A stretch of DNA of 64,000 nt from Bacteroides intestinalis (GTDB lineage: Bacteria; Bacteroidota; Bacteroidia; Bacteroidales; Bacteroidaceae): positions 128,815-192,814 of the forward strand of contig NZ_CABJDN010000002.1 in the NCBI RefSeq assembly GCF_902364365.1. Reading direction: 5' to 3'. Shown here piece by piece: positions 18,013 to 26,699 of the stretch. The notes beneath the pieces are model-generated. The model ran no database searches. It worked only from the letters and a program-made list of their open reading frames with translations, and was not told the origin of the DNA. The stretch's first letter is position 1. Each line of letters opens with the position of its first letter. A program made the position numbers and the translations under genes.

Positions 18013-20841
18013 ATGAAGAAGCTGATTGCAATGACACTGCTGCTCGGAGGCAGTACTCTGCTCTGCGCACAAAAGACCGTGAAGATACCAGCTGTGTACA
18101 AACCCGTCAAAAGCGAGATGTACAAGAAAGGCTGGATTGATTTCAACAAAAACGGAGTGAAGGATGTATACGAAGATCCGAATGCCTCACTGGATGCACG
18201 TATCGAAGATCTGCTCAGCCAGATGACGCTGGAAGAAAAGACTTGCCAGATGGTAACCCTCTACGGTTACAAACGTGTGCTGAAGGACGACCTCCCCACC
18301 CCCGAATGGAAACAAATGCTTTGGAAAGACGGCATCGGTGCCATCGACGAACACCTGAACGGTTTCCAACAATGGGGACTTCCCCCATCGGATAATCCCT
18401 ATGTATGGCCGGCATCCCGCCATGCTTGGGCACTGAATGAAGTACAACGCTTCTTTATAGAAGAAACGCGCCTCGGCATCCCCGTAGATTTTACAAACGA
18501 AGGCATCCGCGGAGTAGAAAGTTACCGTGCCACCAATTTCCCCACACAACTGGGATTGGGACATACCTGGAACCGCGAACTGATACGCCAGATAGGATTA
18601 ATCACCGGACGGGAAGCCCGTATGTTGGGATATACCAATGTGTATGCTCCCATCCTCGATGTCGGTCGTGACCAGCGTTGGGGACGCTATGAGGAAGTAT
18701 ATGGAGAATCTCCTTACCTCGTTGCCGAACTGGGTATTGAAATGGTACGCGGCATGCAACATAACCATCAGGTAGCAGCAACCGGAAAACATTTCGTTGC
18801 CTACAGTAACAACAAGGGCGCCCGCGAAGGTATGGCACGTGTAGACCCGCAAATGTCACCACGCGAAGTGGAAATGATACACGTCTACCCTTTCAAACGG
18901 GTGATAAAGGAAGCGGGACTATTGGGAGTGATGAGTTCGTACAATGATTACGACGGTGTCCCCATACAAGGCAGTTATTATTGGCTGACTACACGCCTGC
19001 GTGGCGAGATGGGTTTCCGGGGATATGTGGTTTCGGACAGTGACGCCGTTGAATATCTCTATACCAAACACAGCACCGCCAAAGATATGAAAGAAGCCGT
19101 GCGCCAAAGTGTAGAAGCCGGTCTGAATGTACGTTGCACCTTCCGGTCACCGGATTCATATGTATTGCCTTTGCGCGAATTGGTTAAAGAGGGCGGACTA
19201 AGCGAAGAAGTGATTAACGACCGTGTACGCGACATTCTGCGTGTAAAATTCCTCGTAGGGCTGTTCGATGCTCCCTATCAGACTGACCTTGCAGGAGCCG
19301 ATAAAGAAGTAGAGAAAGCCGAGAATGAAGCTCTTGCACTGCAAGCCTCACGCGAAAGCCTCGTCTTGTTGAAGAATGAAAACAACGTGTTGCCATTGGA
19401 TATCAACAACGTGAAGAAGATAGCAGTTTGCGGCCCCAATGCAGACGAAGAGGGATATGCACTGACACACTACGGTCCTTTGGCAGTAGAAGTAACCACA
19501 GTACTGGAAGGCATTCGCCAAAAAACTGAAGGCAAAGCAGAAGTGCTCTATACCAAAGGCTGTGACCTTGTAGATGCCAACTGGCCGGAAAGTGAACTTA
19601 TCGACTATCCGATGACAGATAGCGAACAAGCTGAAATCGATAAAGCAGTAGAAAACGCACGCCAGGCAGATGTAGCCGTAGTCGTATTAGGAGGCGGACA
19701 ACGTACCTGCGGTGAAAACAAATCGCGCAGCAGCCTTGACCTTCCGGGACGACAACTGAAACTGCTTCAAGCCGTACAGGCAACCGGAAAGCCCGTCGTA
19801 CTGGTGCTGATTAACGGTCGCCCGCTATCCATCAATTGGGCAGACAAGTTCGTTCCCGCTATTTTAGAAGCATGGTATCCGGGCTCCAAAGGTGGAACAG
19901 CAGTAGCCGATGTGCTCTTCGGAGATTATAATCCGGGCGGAAAACTGACAGTCACTTTCCCGAAAAGCGTTGGACAAATCCCGTTCAACTTCCCCTGCAA
20001 ACCCTCTTCACAGATTGATGGTGGAAAGAATCCGGGACCGGATGGAAACATGTCACGCGTCAACGGACCACTCTATTCATTCGGCTACGGTCTGAGTTAC
20101 ACCACCTTTGAGTATTCCGACATCGAAATCAGCCCGAAAGTGATTACACCAAACCAAAAGGCAACTGTACGCTGCAAAGTAACAAATACCGGAAAACGTG
20201 CAGGCGATGAAGTGATTCAGCTGTATGTTCGCGACATCCTGAGCAGCGTTACCACTTACGAAAAGAATCTGGCAGGCTTTGAGCGTATCTACCTGCAACC
20301 GGGAGAAACGAAAGAGGTAGTCTTCACCCTCGACCGCAAACAACTGGAATTACTGGATAAGCACATGGAATGGGTGGTGGAACCGGGAGACTTCAGCATT
20401 ATGATAGGTGCTTCTTCCGAAGACATCCGACTGAGTGGAAAATTGACAGTAGAAGATCCCAACGCCCCCATGCAAGCACAGGCAAAAACGGATGCTCCCG
20501 TAACTGCCAGCACCAATCCGGAAAGTGCAATGAACGTGCTCGATAAAAAAATGAATACTGTTTGGGAAGGAAATAAAGGAGATTATATTACCTTTGCCTT
20601 GGAGAACGGCTCCAAAGTAGACGGTGTTTCCATTGCATTCAGCAGAGGCAACGGTCTGCCCGCGGAGTTTGAAATCCAGCTTTCAAGTGGCGGCGGACAA
20701 TTCCTGACAGTTTATTCGGGTACAGTCAGCGAGTACGGAAAGCTGATTTCATATACGTTCAAAGGAACTACTGCCAGCGACTTGCGCATTGTGCTGAATG
20801 ACGATCGTGTAGGAGTGGCAGAAGTGAAAATTAACAGATAA
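18013..20841 (+). CDS. GH3 family beta-glucosidase/beta-xylosidase with discoidin-like C-terminus
   Basis: Retaining exo-glycosidase exported by a signal peptide (to about residue 20, LLCAQ). From ATG 18013 it has 942 aa; the frame extends to 17974, but the extension is hydrophilic and overlaps a -7 box. A short DFNKNGVKDVYEDP segment near residues 40-53 resembles a calcium-binding loop. The GH3 N-terminal TIM barrel carries nucleophile D342 in GYVVSDSDA. The C-terminal alpha/beta domain follows (VCGPNADEEGY, GKPVVLVLINGRPLSI), then a fibronectin-III-like domain (about 690-815). The last 110 aa look like an F5/8 type C (discoidin) module, an accessory domain not present in most GH3 enzymes. 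Its own promoter and the intervening tmRNA make membership of the PUL uncertain. Confidence 0.93.
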   Translation: MKKLIAMTLLLGGSTLLCAQKTVKIPAVYKPVKSEMYKKGWIDFNKNGVKDVYEDPNASLDARIEDLLSQMTLEEKTCQMVTLYGYKRVLKDDLPTPEWKQMLWKDGIGAIDEHLNGFQQWGLPPSDNPYVWPASRHAWALNEVQRFFIEETRLGIPVDFTNEGIRGVESYRATNFPTQLGLGHTWNRELIRQIGLITGREARMLGYTNVYAPILDVGRDQRWGRYEEVYGESPYLVAELGIEMVRGMQHNHQVAATGKHFVAYSNNKGAREGMARVDPQMSPREVEMIHVYPFKRVIKEAGLLGVMSSYNDYDGVPIQGSYYWLTTRLRGEMGFRGYVVSDSDAVEYLYTKHSTAKDMKEAVRQSVEAGLNVRCTFRSPDSYVLPLRELVKEGGLSEEVINDRVRDILRVKFLVGLFDAPYQTDLAGADKEVEKAENEALALQASRESLVLLKNENNVLPLDINNVKKIAVCGPNADEEGYALTHYGPLAVEVTTVLEGIRQKTEGKAEVLYTKGCDLVDANWPESELIDYPMTDSEQAEIDKAVENARQADVAVVVLGGGQRTCGENKSRSSLDLPGRQLKLLQAVQATGKPVVLVLINGRPLSINWADKFVPAILEAWYPGSKGGTAVADVLFGDYNPGGKLTVTFPKSVGQIPFNFPCKPSSQIDGGKNPGPDGNMSRVNGPLYSFGYGLSYTTFEYSDIEISPKVITPNQKATVRCKVTNTGKRAGDEVIQLYVRDILSSVTTYEKNLAGFERIYLQPGETKEVVFTLDRKQLELLDKHMEWVVEPGDFSIMIGASSEDIRLSGKLTVEDPNAPMQAQAKTDAPVTASTNPESAMNVLDKKMNTVWEGNKGDYITFALENGSKVDGVSIAFSRGNGLPAEFEIQLSSGGGQFLTVYSGTVSEYGKLISYTFKGTTASDLRIVLNDDRVGVAEVKINR

Positions 20842-20948
20842 GTGATTAGTGATTAGTGATAAGTGATTAGTACCGTGTACAAAACGGAGCCAACCAATTA
20901 TCACTTATCACCAAATACTAATCACTAATCACTAAACACTAATCACTA
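20842..20948. repeat. GTGATTA/GTGATAA heptamer repeat, inverted, copy 1
   Basis: Starting at the base after the GH3 stop, 20842-20870 is a run of GTGATTA and GTGATAA heptamers. After a 26-nt spacer the complementary heptamers TTATCAC and TAATCAC run from 20897 to the base before the lactonase ATG. The two halves can pair into a long hairpin. The same heptamers recur at 46894-46932 and 48711-48802. Confidence 0.85.
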
Positions 20949-22064
20949 ATGAAATCTCTTCTTTTCTGTATGCTTGGATTAGCAATGACAGCCTGCGCAC
21001 CCCGCAAAGCGGGAAACGTAAACAACGGAAGTGACGAACTTGCCATGCTGGTAGGTACGTACACCGATGGAAACAGCAAAGGTATTTACACCTTCCGCTT
21101 CAACCAGGAAACGGGACTTGCCACTTCGCTCAGTTCCATCGAAGTGCTCAACCCGTCTTATCTCATCCCTTCGGAAGATGGAAAGTTTGTCTATGCCGTC
21201 AGCGAAATGAACGACACAACAGCTGCTCTCAATGCTTTCTCCTTCGATAAGGAAACAGGGAAACTCAGCTTATTGAACCGCCAGCCCACTATGGGAGCCG
21301 ATCCCTGCTACGTTGCCACCAATGGAAAAGAAGTACTCACAGCCAACTATAGCGGAGGTAGCATGTCCATCTTCCCGCTGAAAAAGAACGGTTCATTAGA
21401 ACCTGTCGATACGCTTTTTGAAGGCAGTACCGGCGGACCGGACACTGAAAGGCAGGCAACACCCCACGTGCATTGCACTGTCTTCTCTCCGGATGGAAAA
21501 TATATCTTTGCCACTGACTTCAGTGCCGACCGCATCCTGCGCTTTGTCATACATCCGAAGAGCATTATCCCCCACCCTTCTGCCGAAGCCATTGACGTAG
21601 ATCCTAATTCCGGTCCACGTCATCTCACCTTCAGCCCGAACGGCAAGTACGCGTATCTTATCAGCGAATTATCCGGCAACATCACCGCTTTCAGTTACTT
21701 GGACGGCAAACTGGAAAAGATACAGACCATTGCAGCCGACACACTCCGTGCACGTGGCAGTGCCGATATACATCTCAGTCCCGACGGGAAATACCTGTAT
21801 GCCAGCAATCGCCTGAAAGGTGACGGCCTTGCCATCTTCGAAGTAAATCCGGAAAACGGCATGTTGGCAAAAGTAGGCTACCAGTTGACGGGAATTCATC
21901 CGCGTAACTTTATTATCACCCCGAACGGGAAATATCTGTTGGCCGCCTGCCGCGACAGTCATGTCATTCAGGTATTCCAACGGGATTCCGTAACAGGTTT
22001 GTTATCAGATACGCATCAAGACATCAGCATCGATAAACCCGTTTGCATCCAATTCGTAAAATAA
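20949..22064 (+). CDS. Lactonase-family (6-phosphogluconolactonase-like) seven-bladed propeller lipoprotein
   Basis: The family includes the cytoplasmic 6-phosphogluconolactonase YbhE and fungal muconate lactonising enzymes; here the protein is exported. The 371 aa start with a lipobox MTAC (Cys16), followed by seven propeller blades with recurring SPDGKY motifs (FSPDGKYIFATDFSADRI, FSPNGKYAYLISELSGNIT, LSPDGKYLYASNRLKGD, ITPNGKYLLAACRDSHVI), typical of the lactonase family. It follows GH3 by 107 nt of repeat that touches its start codon, and has a terminator at 22147-22182. An envelope role in sugar lactone or sugar acid processing alongside GH3 is inferred only. Confidence 0.88.
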   Translation: MKSLLFCMLGLAMTACAPRKAGNVNNGSDELAMLVGTYTDGNSKGIYTFRFNQETGLATSLSSIEVLNPSYLIPSEDGKFVYAVSEMNDTTAALNAFSFDKETGKLSLLNRQPTMGADPCYVATNGKEVLTANYSGGSMSIFPLKKNGSLEPVDTLFEGSTGGPDTERQATPHVHCTVFSPDGKYIFATDFSADRILRFVIHPKSIIPHPSAEAIDVDPNSGPRHLTFSPNGKYAYLISELSGNITAFSYLDGKLEKIQTIAADTLRARGSADIHLSPDGKYLYASNRLKGDGLAIFEVNPENGMLAKVGYQLTGIHPRNFIITPNGKYLLAACRDSHVIQVFQRDSVTGLLSDTHQDISIDKPVCIQFVK

Positions 22065-22146
22065 CCGGGTAAAAGCTTGACTTCCGGTTTTTAATTTCGT
22101 ATATTTGGCATCGTAATCCTGATTTAGATTCGGGTTCACAGATAGT

Positions 22147-22182
22147 AACAGGGAAAAGCATTTGCTTCTCCCTGTTTTTTTA
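22147..22182 (+). terminator. Rho-independent terminator after the lactonase gene
   Basis: ACAGGGA plus AAGC pair with GCTT plus TCCCTGT, followed by seven T. It lies about 85 nt after the stop codon. Confidence 0.85.
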
Positions 22183-22197
22183 TATCCGATACCTTTT

Positions 22198-22351
22198 CAG
22201 GCGAAAGATAAGATACTTTGAGGCAAAATACATCATCTATTGAGGTAAAACAAACCATCTATCGAGATGAAACATACCATCTAATGATACAAAAGAAATG
22301 ATCTATTGGGACAAAACACACCATCTCATGGAGCGAAAAGAGCCGCTAACT
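22198..22351. repeat. Degenerate 22-nt tandem array (seven units)
   Basis: Seven successive 22-nt units fit without gaps. Units 2-6 (22220-22329) are clear, e.g. GAGGTAAAACAAACCATCT followed by ATC; consensus GAGRYAAAACAHACCATCT then ATT. Units 1 and 7 are weaker. The period is not a multiple of three, and no spacers of CRISPR type exist. It fills most of the 390-nt gap between the lactonase terminator and the DUF4831 promoter. Confidence 0.75.
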
Positions 22352-22412
22352 CACCCAGACAGCCTATTCTGTTAATATTCTATAATCTTACTCTTGACAA
22401 AAATAACTTCAT

Positions 22413-22420
22413 TAACTTTG
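22413..22420 (+). promoter_or_regulatory. Probable -7 box of the DUF4831 gene
   Basis: TAACTTTG matches TAnnTTTG, 34 nt before the ATG at 22455. A TTGAC at 22394-22398 lies upstream at a spacing shorter than usual for a -33 element. Confidence 0.5.
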
Positions 22421-22454
22421 TCCCTCAACCGAAATTGTTTAAACAACGCGACTT

Positions 22455-23516
22455 ATGAAGAAAAAAAATATAGTATTACTCTCAGCACTGTTGTTCTCCG
22501 TTTCTGCCATAGCGCAAACAGAAGTGACAATAGGTATCATGCGTGGCAAAGACTACGGCGTTACTTATGTACTTCCGAAAACAGAAATCGAACTTACCGT
22601 GCAAGCCACTAAACATATCTATACTCCCGGAGAATTTTCCAAGTATGCTGACCGTTATCTGCGATTGAATAATGTCTCTTCCGAACCGGAAACTTACTGG
22701 ACATTGGACAAGATACAAACAGCAGTAGTCGGTATACCTGATAAAGAGAATATATATTTCGTGAAGATGAAAGACAAAACCGTGGCTCCTCTTATCGAAT
22801 TGAGCAAAGACGGCATCGTCTACTCCATCAACATGCCGTTGGGCAGCGGACAAAAGAAAGCAACTCCTGCCACTCCCAAGGCAGCAGACAATACTCCTAA
22901 CGTCAATCCCCGTAGCTTCTTGACAGAAGAAATCCTGATGGCAAATTCAACGGCAAAAATGGCGGAACTGGTTGCAAAAGAAATCTATAACATCCGTGAA
23001 AGCAAAAATGCCCTGTTGCGCGGTGAATCGGACAACATGCCCAAAGACGGTGCACAACTAAAGCTTATGCTGGATAACCTGACCTTGCAGGAAAATGCTA
23101 TGACCGAAATGTTTGCAGGTAAAGTGACCGATGAAGAGAAAATATATACTATACGCATCGTCCCCAAAGAGATGAAGAATGAAGTTGCTTTCCGTTTCTC
23201 TAAGAAGTTGGGTATTGTAGCTAACAATGACTTGGCAGGCGAACCTATTTATATCACGGTAACTGACCTTAAAAGCATAAAAATCCCTGAAGTCGATCCA
23301 AAGAAGAAGGTGAATGAAGGGGTTGCCTACAATGTACCGGGCAGAGCTCACGTTACATTAAGTTATAACAATAAAGAATTGTATAATTCAGAAATCCCTG
23401 TCACACAATTTGGTGTAGTCGAATATCTCGCTCCTGTACTGTTCAATAAGAATTCCACAATAAAGGTATTATTCGATCCTGAAACAGGGGCTTTATTAAA
23501 GGTTGACAGAGAGTAA
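22455..23516 (+). CDS. DUF4831 family exported protein
   Basis: The 353 aa have a signal peptide (to about residue 20, SAIAQ) and the features of the DUF4831 family: GVTYVLPKTEI near the start, GEFSKYADRYL near residue 60, and RGESDNMPKDGAQLKLMLD near 195-213. The family is common in Bacteroides and has no known activity; the protein is predicted periplasmic or outer-membrane attached. It stands alone with its own promoter and overlaps, tail to tail, the last 21 nt of the PqqD-like gene on the other strand. Confidence 0.85.
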   Translation: MKKKNIVLLSALLFSVSAIAQTEVTIGIMRGKDYGVTYVLPKTEIELTVQATKHIYTPGEFSKYADRYLRLNNVSSEPETYWTLDKIQTAVVGIPDKENIYFVKMKDKTVAPLIELSKDGIVYSINMPLGSGQKKATPATPKAADNTPNVNPRSFLTEEILMANSTAKMAELVAKEIYNIRESKNALLRGESDNMPKDGAQLKLMLDNLTLQENAMTEMFAGKVTDEEKIYTIRIVPKEMKNEVAFRFSKKLGIVANNDLAGEPIYITVTDLKSIKIPEVDPKKKVNEGVAYNVPGRAHVTLSYNNKELYNSEIPVTQFGVVEYLAPVLFNKNSTIKVLFDPETGALLKVDRE

Positions 23517-23849
23517 TTTTATAAATCCATCCTTTCGTAATTGCATCACATAAGTCGTGACTCGTGAAGCATAATTCTCATCAGGATGGAAATGATCGGC
23601 AAGCTGGGAAACAATCTCCCGTACCGTACGCCGCCCGTCTATCAGACGCCACACTGCACTGCCGTGTTCTTCAAGGCGGACATGAATATCAGGAGACATG
23701 CTTTTCGGTAACAAAAGCCGGCGCATCCACTCATACTTGAACCGGGGATAGGAGATTACAGCGTAATCTCCCTCCCATTCGGTCAAGATGTGGTCACAAC
23801 GAACCGGAACAGCATCCAACAGACTGACTTTTCCTTCTGGTGTTTCCAT
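23496..23849 (-). CDS. PqqD-like peptide-binding protein
   Basis: The 117 aa carry a PqqD-type winged-helix core at about 45-112, with HVRLEEHGSAVWRLIDGRRT, then VREIVSQLADHF and a final QLRKDGFIKLL. PqqD proteins present precursor peptides to radical SAM maturases in RiPP pathways; such domains also occur alone in Bacteroides, with unknown roles. No precursor peptide or radical SAM gene is adjacent. It lies 18 nt downstream of an MFS transporter gene, so the two are probably co-transcribed. Its 3' end overlaps the DUF4831 gene by 21 nt, convergently. Confidence 0.75.
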   Translation of the reverse strand: METPEGKVSLLDAVPVRCDHILTEWEGDYAVISYPRFKYEWMRRLLLPKSMSPDIHVRLEEHGSAVWRLIDGRRTVREIVSQLADHFHPDENYASRVTTYVMQLRKDGFIKLLSVNL

Positions 23850-23867
23850 ACTCGCATCAGTTTATAC

Positions 23868-25259
23868 TTACTTCTGAATATTGGGTTCTTCTAGTTGATA
23901 ACCAAACTTTTTATCGGCCCTCTTCAGCATAAAGGCTACCACAAGAGACAAGCAGGCAATACCTGTAAATATACACATAGGTATCGTATAGTCATACAAA
24001 TTCGTTCCATCCGCCTTCTTGCCCACGATACAATAAAGATCAAGTACCTTACCAATCAGCGTAGGAATACCCCACAAACCAATATTCTGAATAAAGAAAA
24101 TCAATGCATAAGCTGTACCCAACTGGCTTACAGGGAATATCTTAGCAACCGCAGGCCACATAGCAGAAGGTACCAACGAAAAAGCAATACCCAGAATAAT
24201 CATCAAACCAATAGCCACTAACCAGTAATTAATGGCAGGAATGGCATAAATAAAGTGCACACCTATCAGCATTGCAGCACCCAGTATCATAATAGAAGCT
24301 GACTTACCGCGTTTATCTATAAATCCACCGAATATTGGAGTAAGAATCAAAGCACCCAAAGCCGGCAATCCGGCAAAAGTACCCGCTACATTCTCATTAA
24401 TACCATATTTGATAATCATCAACTCGGAAGCAAACTTCTGGAAAGGGAATACACAAGAATAGAATAATACGCACAGCAAAGCTATCAACCAGAAGCCCGG
24501 GTTTACGAGGATATTCTTCACATCTTTGAAAGAGAATTTCTCTTCCTCCCCTTCTGTACCTGCTGCTATGGCTTCTGCTTCCATCTGTCTGTCAAGCTTC
24601 TTATCCATTACTGAGAAAATAAAGAAAGCAACCAGACCACCTAAGAGAAGAATCAACCCTACCAATACCGGAGTAGTGATACCGAAAGCACGTGCCAAAG
24701 GAATAGCCACTGCATAACCGGCTTGCGAACCGATACGTGCCAGTGCTACCTGTACACCCATAGCCGTAGCCAGTTCTTTACCCCTGAACCACTTGGCTAT
24801 AATTTTAGAAACAGTGATACCAGCAACTTCCGCACCTACACCAAAAATAGAATAGCCGGCAAATGCAACGAATACGCCTGCTTTATAACCGAAAATCTCG
24901 TTAAGACCGAAAATCTGTGCATCCGGACCGGCAAGCCCTGTCATGGCATAATATTCAAGTGCCGTACCTCCCACCATCAAGATAGTTGATAATTTACCAG
25001 TGAAACGGATACCAAAACGGTCAAGGATTAATCCACCCCAAATCAGCATCAGGAAGAATACATTCAGGAAACTATATCCACCTGTAAAGAATCCAAAATC
25101 ACTACTTGTCCAAGCAAGATCCGACTCCAACATTGTTTTCAGTGGTGCTACCACATCGTTTACATAGTAAGCTGCCATCATGGTGAAAGCAACAATTACC
25201 AATGCTCCCCACCGGGTAGCTTTGGAGTCATTCAATTTAAGTTTTAATTGTTCTGTCAT
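23868..25259 (-). CDS. Major facilitator superfamily transporter
   Basis: Inner-membrane secondary transporter of 463 aa with 12 predicted membrane segments and the MFS loop 2-3 signature GGLILDRFGIR. A cytoplasmic charged loop (about 235-260, AAGTEGEEEKFSFKD) separates the two halves. It resembles the nitrate/oxalate/oligosaccharide-like MFS proteins of Bacteroides; substrate unknown. A -7 box lies at 25303-25310. The PqqD-like gene follows after 18 nt. Confidence 0.9.
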   Translation of the reverse strand: MTEQLKLKLNDSKATRWGALVIVAFTMMAAYYVNDVVAPLKTMLESDLAWTSSDFGFFTGGYSFLNVFFLMLIWGGLILDRFGIRFTGKLSTILMVGGTALEYYAMTGLAGPDAQIFGLNEIFGYKAGVFVAFAGYSIFGVGAEVAGITVSKIIAKWFRGKELATAMGVQVALARIGSQAGYAVAIPLARAFGITTPVLVGLILLLGGLVAFFIFSVMDKKLDRQMEAEAIAAGTEGEEEKFSFKDVKNILVNPGFWLIALLCVLFYSCVFPFQKFASELMIIKYGINENVAGTFAGLPALGALILTPIFGGFIDKRGKSASIMILGAAMLIGVHFIYAIPAINYWLVAIGLMIILGIAFSLVPSAMWPAVAKIFPVSQLGTAYALIFFIQNIGLWGIPTLIGKVLDLYCIVGKKADGTNLYDYTIPMCIFTGIACLSLVVAFMLKRADKKFGYQLEEPNIQK

Positions 25260-25302
25260 TGTACTATTTAGATTAATTATTAGTCAGACTGCATAATCCC
25301 GA

Positions 25303-25310
25303 CAAAGGTA
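25303..25310 (-). promoter_or_regulatory. Probable -7 box of the MFS-PqqD operon
   Basis: Minus-strand TACCTTTG, matching TAnnTTTG, 43 nt upstream of the ATG at 25259. Confidence 0.5.
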
Positions 25311-25325
25311 GTTAAATCCGTCATA

Positions 25326-25362
25326 AAAAGAAAAAAGGCTGACACCTTTTCGGCATCAACCT
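25326..25362 (-). terminator. Rho-independent terminator after secG
   Basis: On the minus strand AGGTTGATGCC pairs with GGTGTCAGCCT over 11 bp (G-U pairs included) around a GAAAA loop and is followed by a T-rich run. It closes the pdxA-to-secG gene run. Confidence 0.8.
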
Positions 25363-25400
25363 CTTTCTTATTTCTTTTGCGGGCTCATCCGCGCTTAGCT

Positions 25401-25787
25401 TTAGTTAGCTGAATCTTCAGCAGCCGGAGCAGTTGTAGCAGGAGTTTCTGTTGTAGCAGGAGCTTCTGTCTGCGGAGCAGCTGTACCAGTAGGCATGTTA
25501 TACGGATTGGTCTTTTCTTCTTTTTGAGCTTGCTCCAGAATCACATCGCCTCCCTTACCGGAAGAAGTAGGAACCACATAAGCAGTAGCAATACTCATTA
25601 CGACCATGAATCCTGCCAAGAACCATGTTCCTTTTTCCAGAAAGTCAGTAGTCTTGCGCACACCCATAATCTGATTGGAAGAAGAAAAACCGGATGCTAA
25701 ACCGCCTCCTTTGGAATTTTGAATCAATACAATGAAGCACATCAGCAAAGATGCAACCACCATTAAGATAACTAAGAATAAATACAT
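25401..25787 (-). CDS. secG: SecG, preprotein translocase subunit
   Basis: Small inner-membrane partner of SecYE that helps the SecA-driven insertion cycle. Of 128 aa, two membrane segments (about 2-22 and 53-73) flank the conserved IQNSKGGGLASGF loop and the KTTDFLEKGTW motif. The Ala/Pro/Thr-rich tail of about 40 residues (PATTETPATTAPA) is longer than in enterobacteria but usual in Bacteroides. It is the last gene of the run ending at the 25326-25362 terminator, 4 nt after the TPR gene. Confidence 0.95.
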   Translation of the reverse strand: MYLFLVILMVVASLLMCFIVLIQNSKGGGLASGFSSSNQIMGVRKTTDFLEKGTWFLAGFMVVMSIATAYVVPTSSGKGGDVILEQAQKEEKTNPYNMPTGTAAPQTEAPATTETPATTAPAAEDSAN

Positions 25788-25791
25788 TTTG

Positions 25792-26691
25792 TTATTTTGA
25801 TTTAGCGTTAATAATCAATTTCTCCAAAAATCTGATTTGGTCTGCAAAGTAAGCATTTTTTTTTGGATAATTCAAACTTAATTTTTTAATAATTTCAAGA
25901 GCCTTGTCATATCGGCGCTGTTTGATATAAATTTTCGCCAAAGTTTCAGTAAAACAACTGTCATCCAGCTCATCCGAAGCTGATTGATGAGTCGTCTCTT
26001 CATCAGTATCCGTATCTTCGGAATCATCTTCCTCTTCTGTTTCTACCTCTGTGGGCTGAGGAATCTCTTCGGCTATAACCGATATTTCTTCTTCGACTTC
26101 GTCCTCTTCCTCCTCAATCAATGGAAGTAGAAGCGGATTTTCCTCTTTCAGCAACTTCAGGCTGATGCCTTCCTCGGTTTCACTCTGCCGGATAAATCCG
26201 TCTATCAGATCCTGTCCACGCAACTTGGGAACTTCTACCGAAACAGTCGATGATGTATCCACTTCGTCTGTATCTTCATCATCCTGCATCAGATAGGTGG
26301 TATAATCCATTGCATAATCCAACTCTGTCGTTTGGGAATGTTCTTCCGGCACAGTAGCAAGGAAAGCATCTATTAATGAGAGGGTACGGTCGATACTCGG
26401 CTCTTCCTCCAGTTCCTTTCCGACAACAGATTCTGAAGTATAAGGATGAAGGGCATACCGGTCACCTTCAATCAGATAAAACAATACACGGCGGTCCGAT
26501 ACATACAGTACGGCCTTACGTAATTCTGCACCGAAGTTAATATCGTGCAGCACATAGAGGTTCTTGAGATAGAGCAAACGCAGCGACTGAAAGTAAGGAT
26601 AGCGGGTTACCAACGTACGAAGTTCGTATAAGGTATCCCGATTCAACGCCTCGGGATGCTGTATCCATTGTTGCAAATGTACAGGCGTCAT
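25792..26691 (-). CDS. TPR-type cytoplasmic protein upstream of secG
   Basis: The 299 aa have no signal peptide. An N-terminal helical domain (about 1-95, with ALNRDTLYELRTLVTRYPYF) is followed by a very acidic, low-complexity middle (about 180-240, rich in Glu and Asp) and a C-terminal TPR-like helix pair (TETLAKIYIKQRRYDKALEI). A known neighbour of secG and lptE in Bacteroides, with no assigned function. It lies 8 nt after lptE and 4 nt before secG, so it is translated from the same mRNA; a role linked to envelope biogenesis or secretion is inferred. Confidence 0.8.
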   Translation of the reverse strand: MTPVHLQQWIQHPEALNRDTLYELRTLVTRYPYFQSLRLLYLKNLYVLHDINFGAELRKAVLYVSDRRVLFYLIEGDRYALHPYTSESVVGKELEEEPSIDRTLSLIDAFLATVPEEHSQTTELDYAMDYTTYLMQDDEDTDEVDTSSTVSVEVPKLRGQDLIDGFIRQSETEEGISLKLLKEENPLLLPLIEEEEDEVEEEISVIAEEIPQPTEVETEEEDDSEDTDTDEETTHQSASDELDDSCFTETLAKIYIKQRRYDKALEIIKKLSLNYPKKNAYFADQIRFLEKLIINAKSK

Positions 26692-26699
26692 TCCTACTT

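Noticed and set aside
17878-18072. A HigB toxin upstream of the HigA-like gene
   Set aside because: The frames there are 60-64 codons, overlap the GH3 start or its promoter, and have no toxin-like motifs.
22198-22351. CRISPR array as an explanation of the 22-nt repeats
   Set aside because: Units are contiguous with no unique spacers, too degenerate, and no cas genes are in the window.
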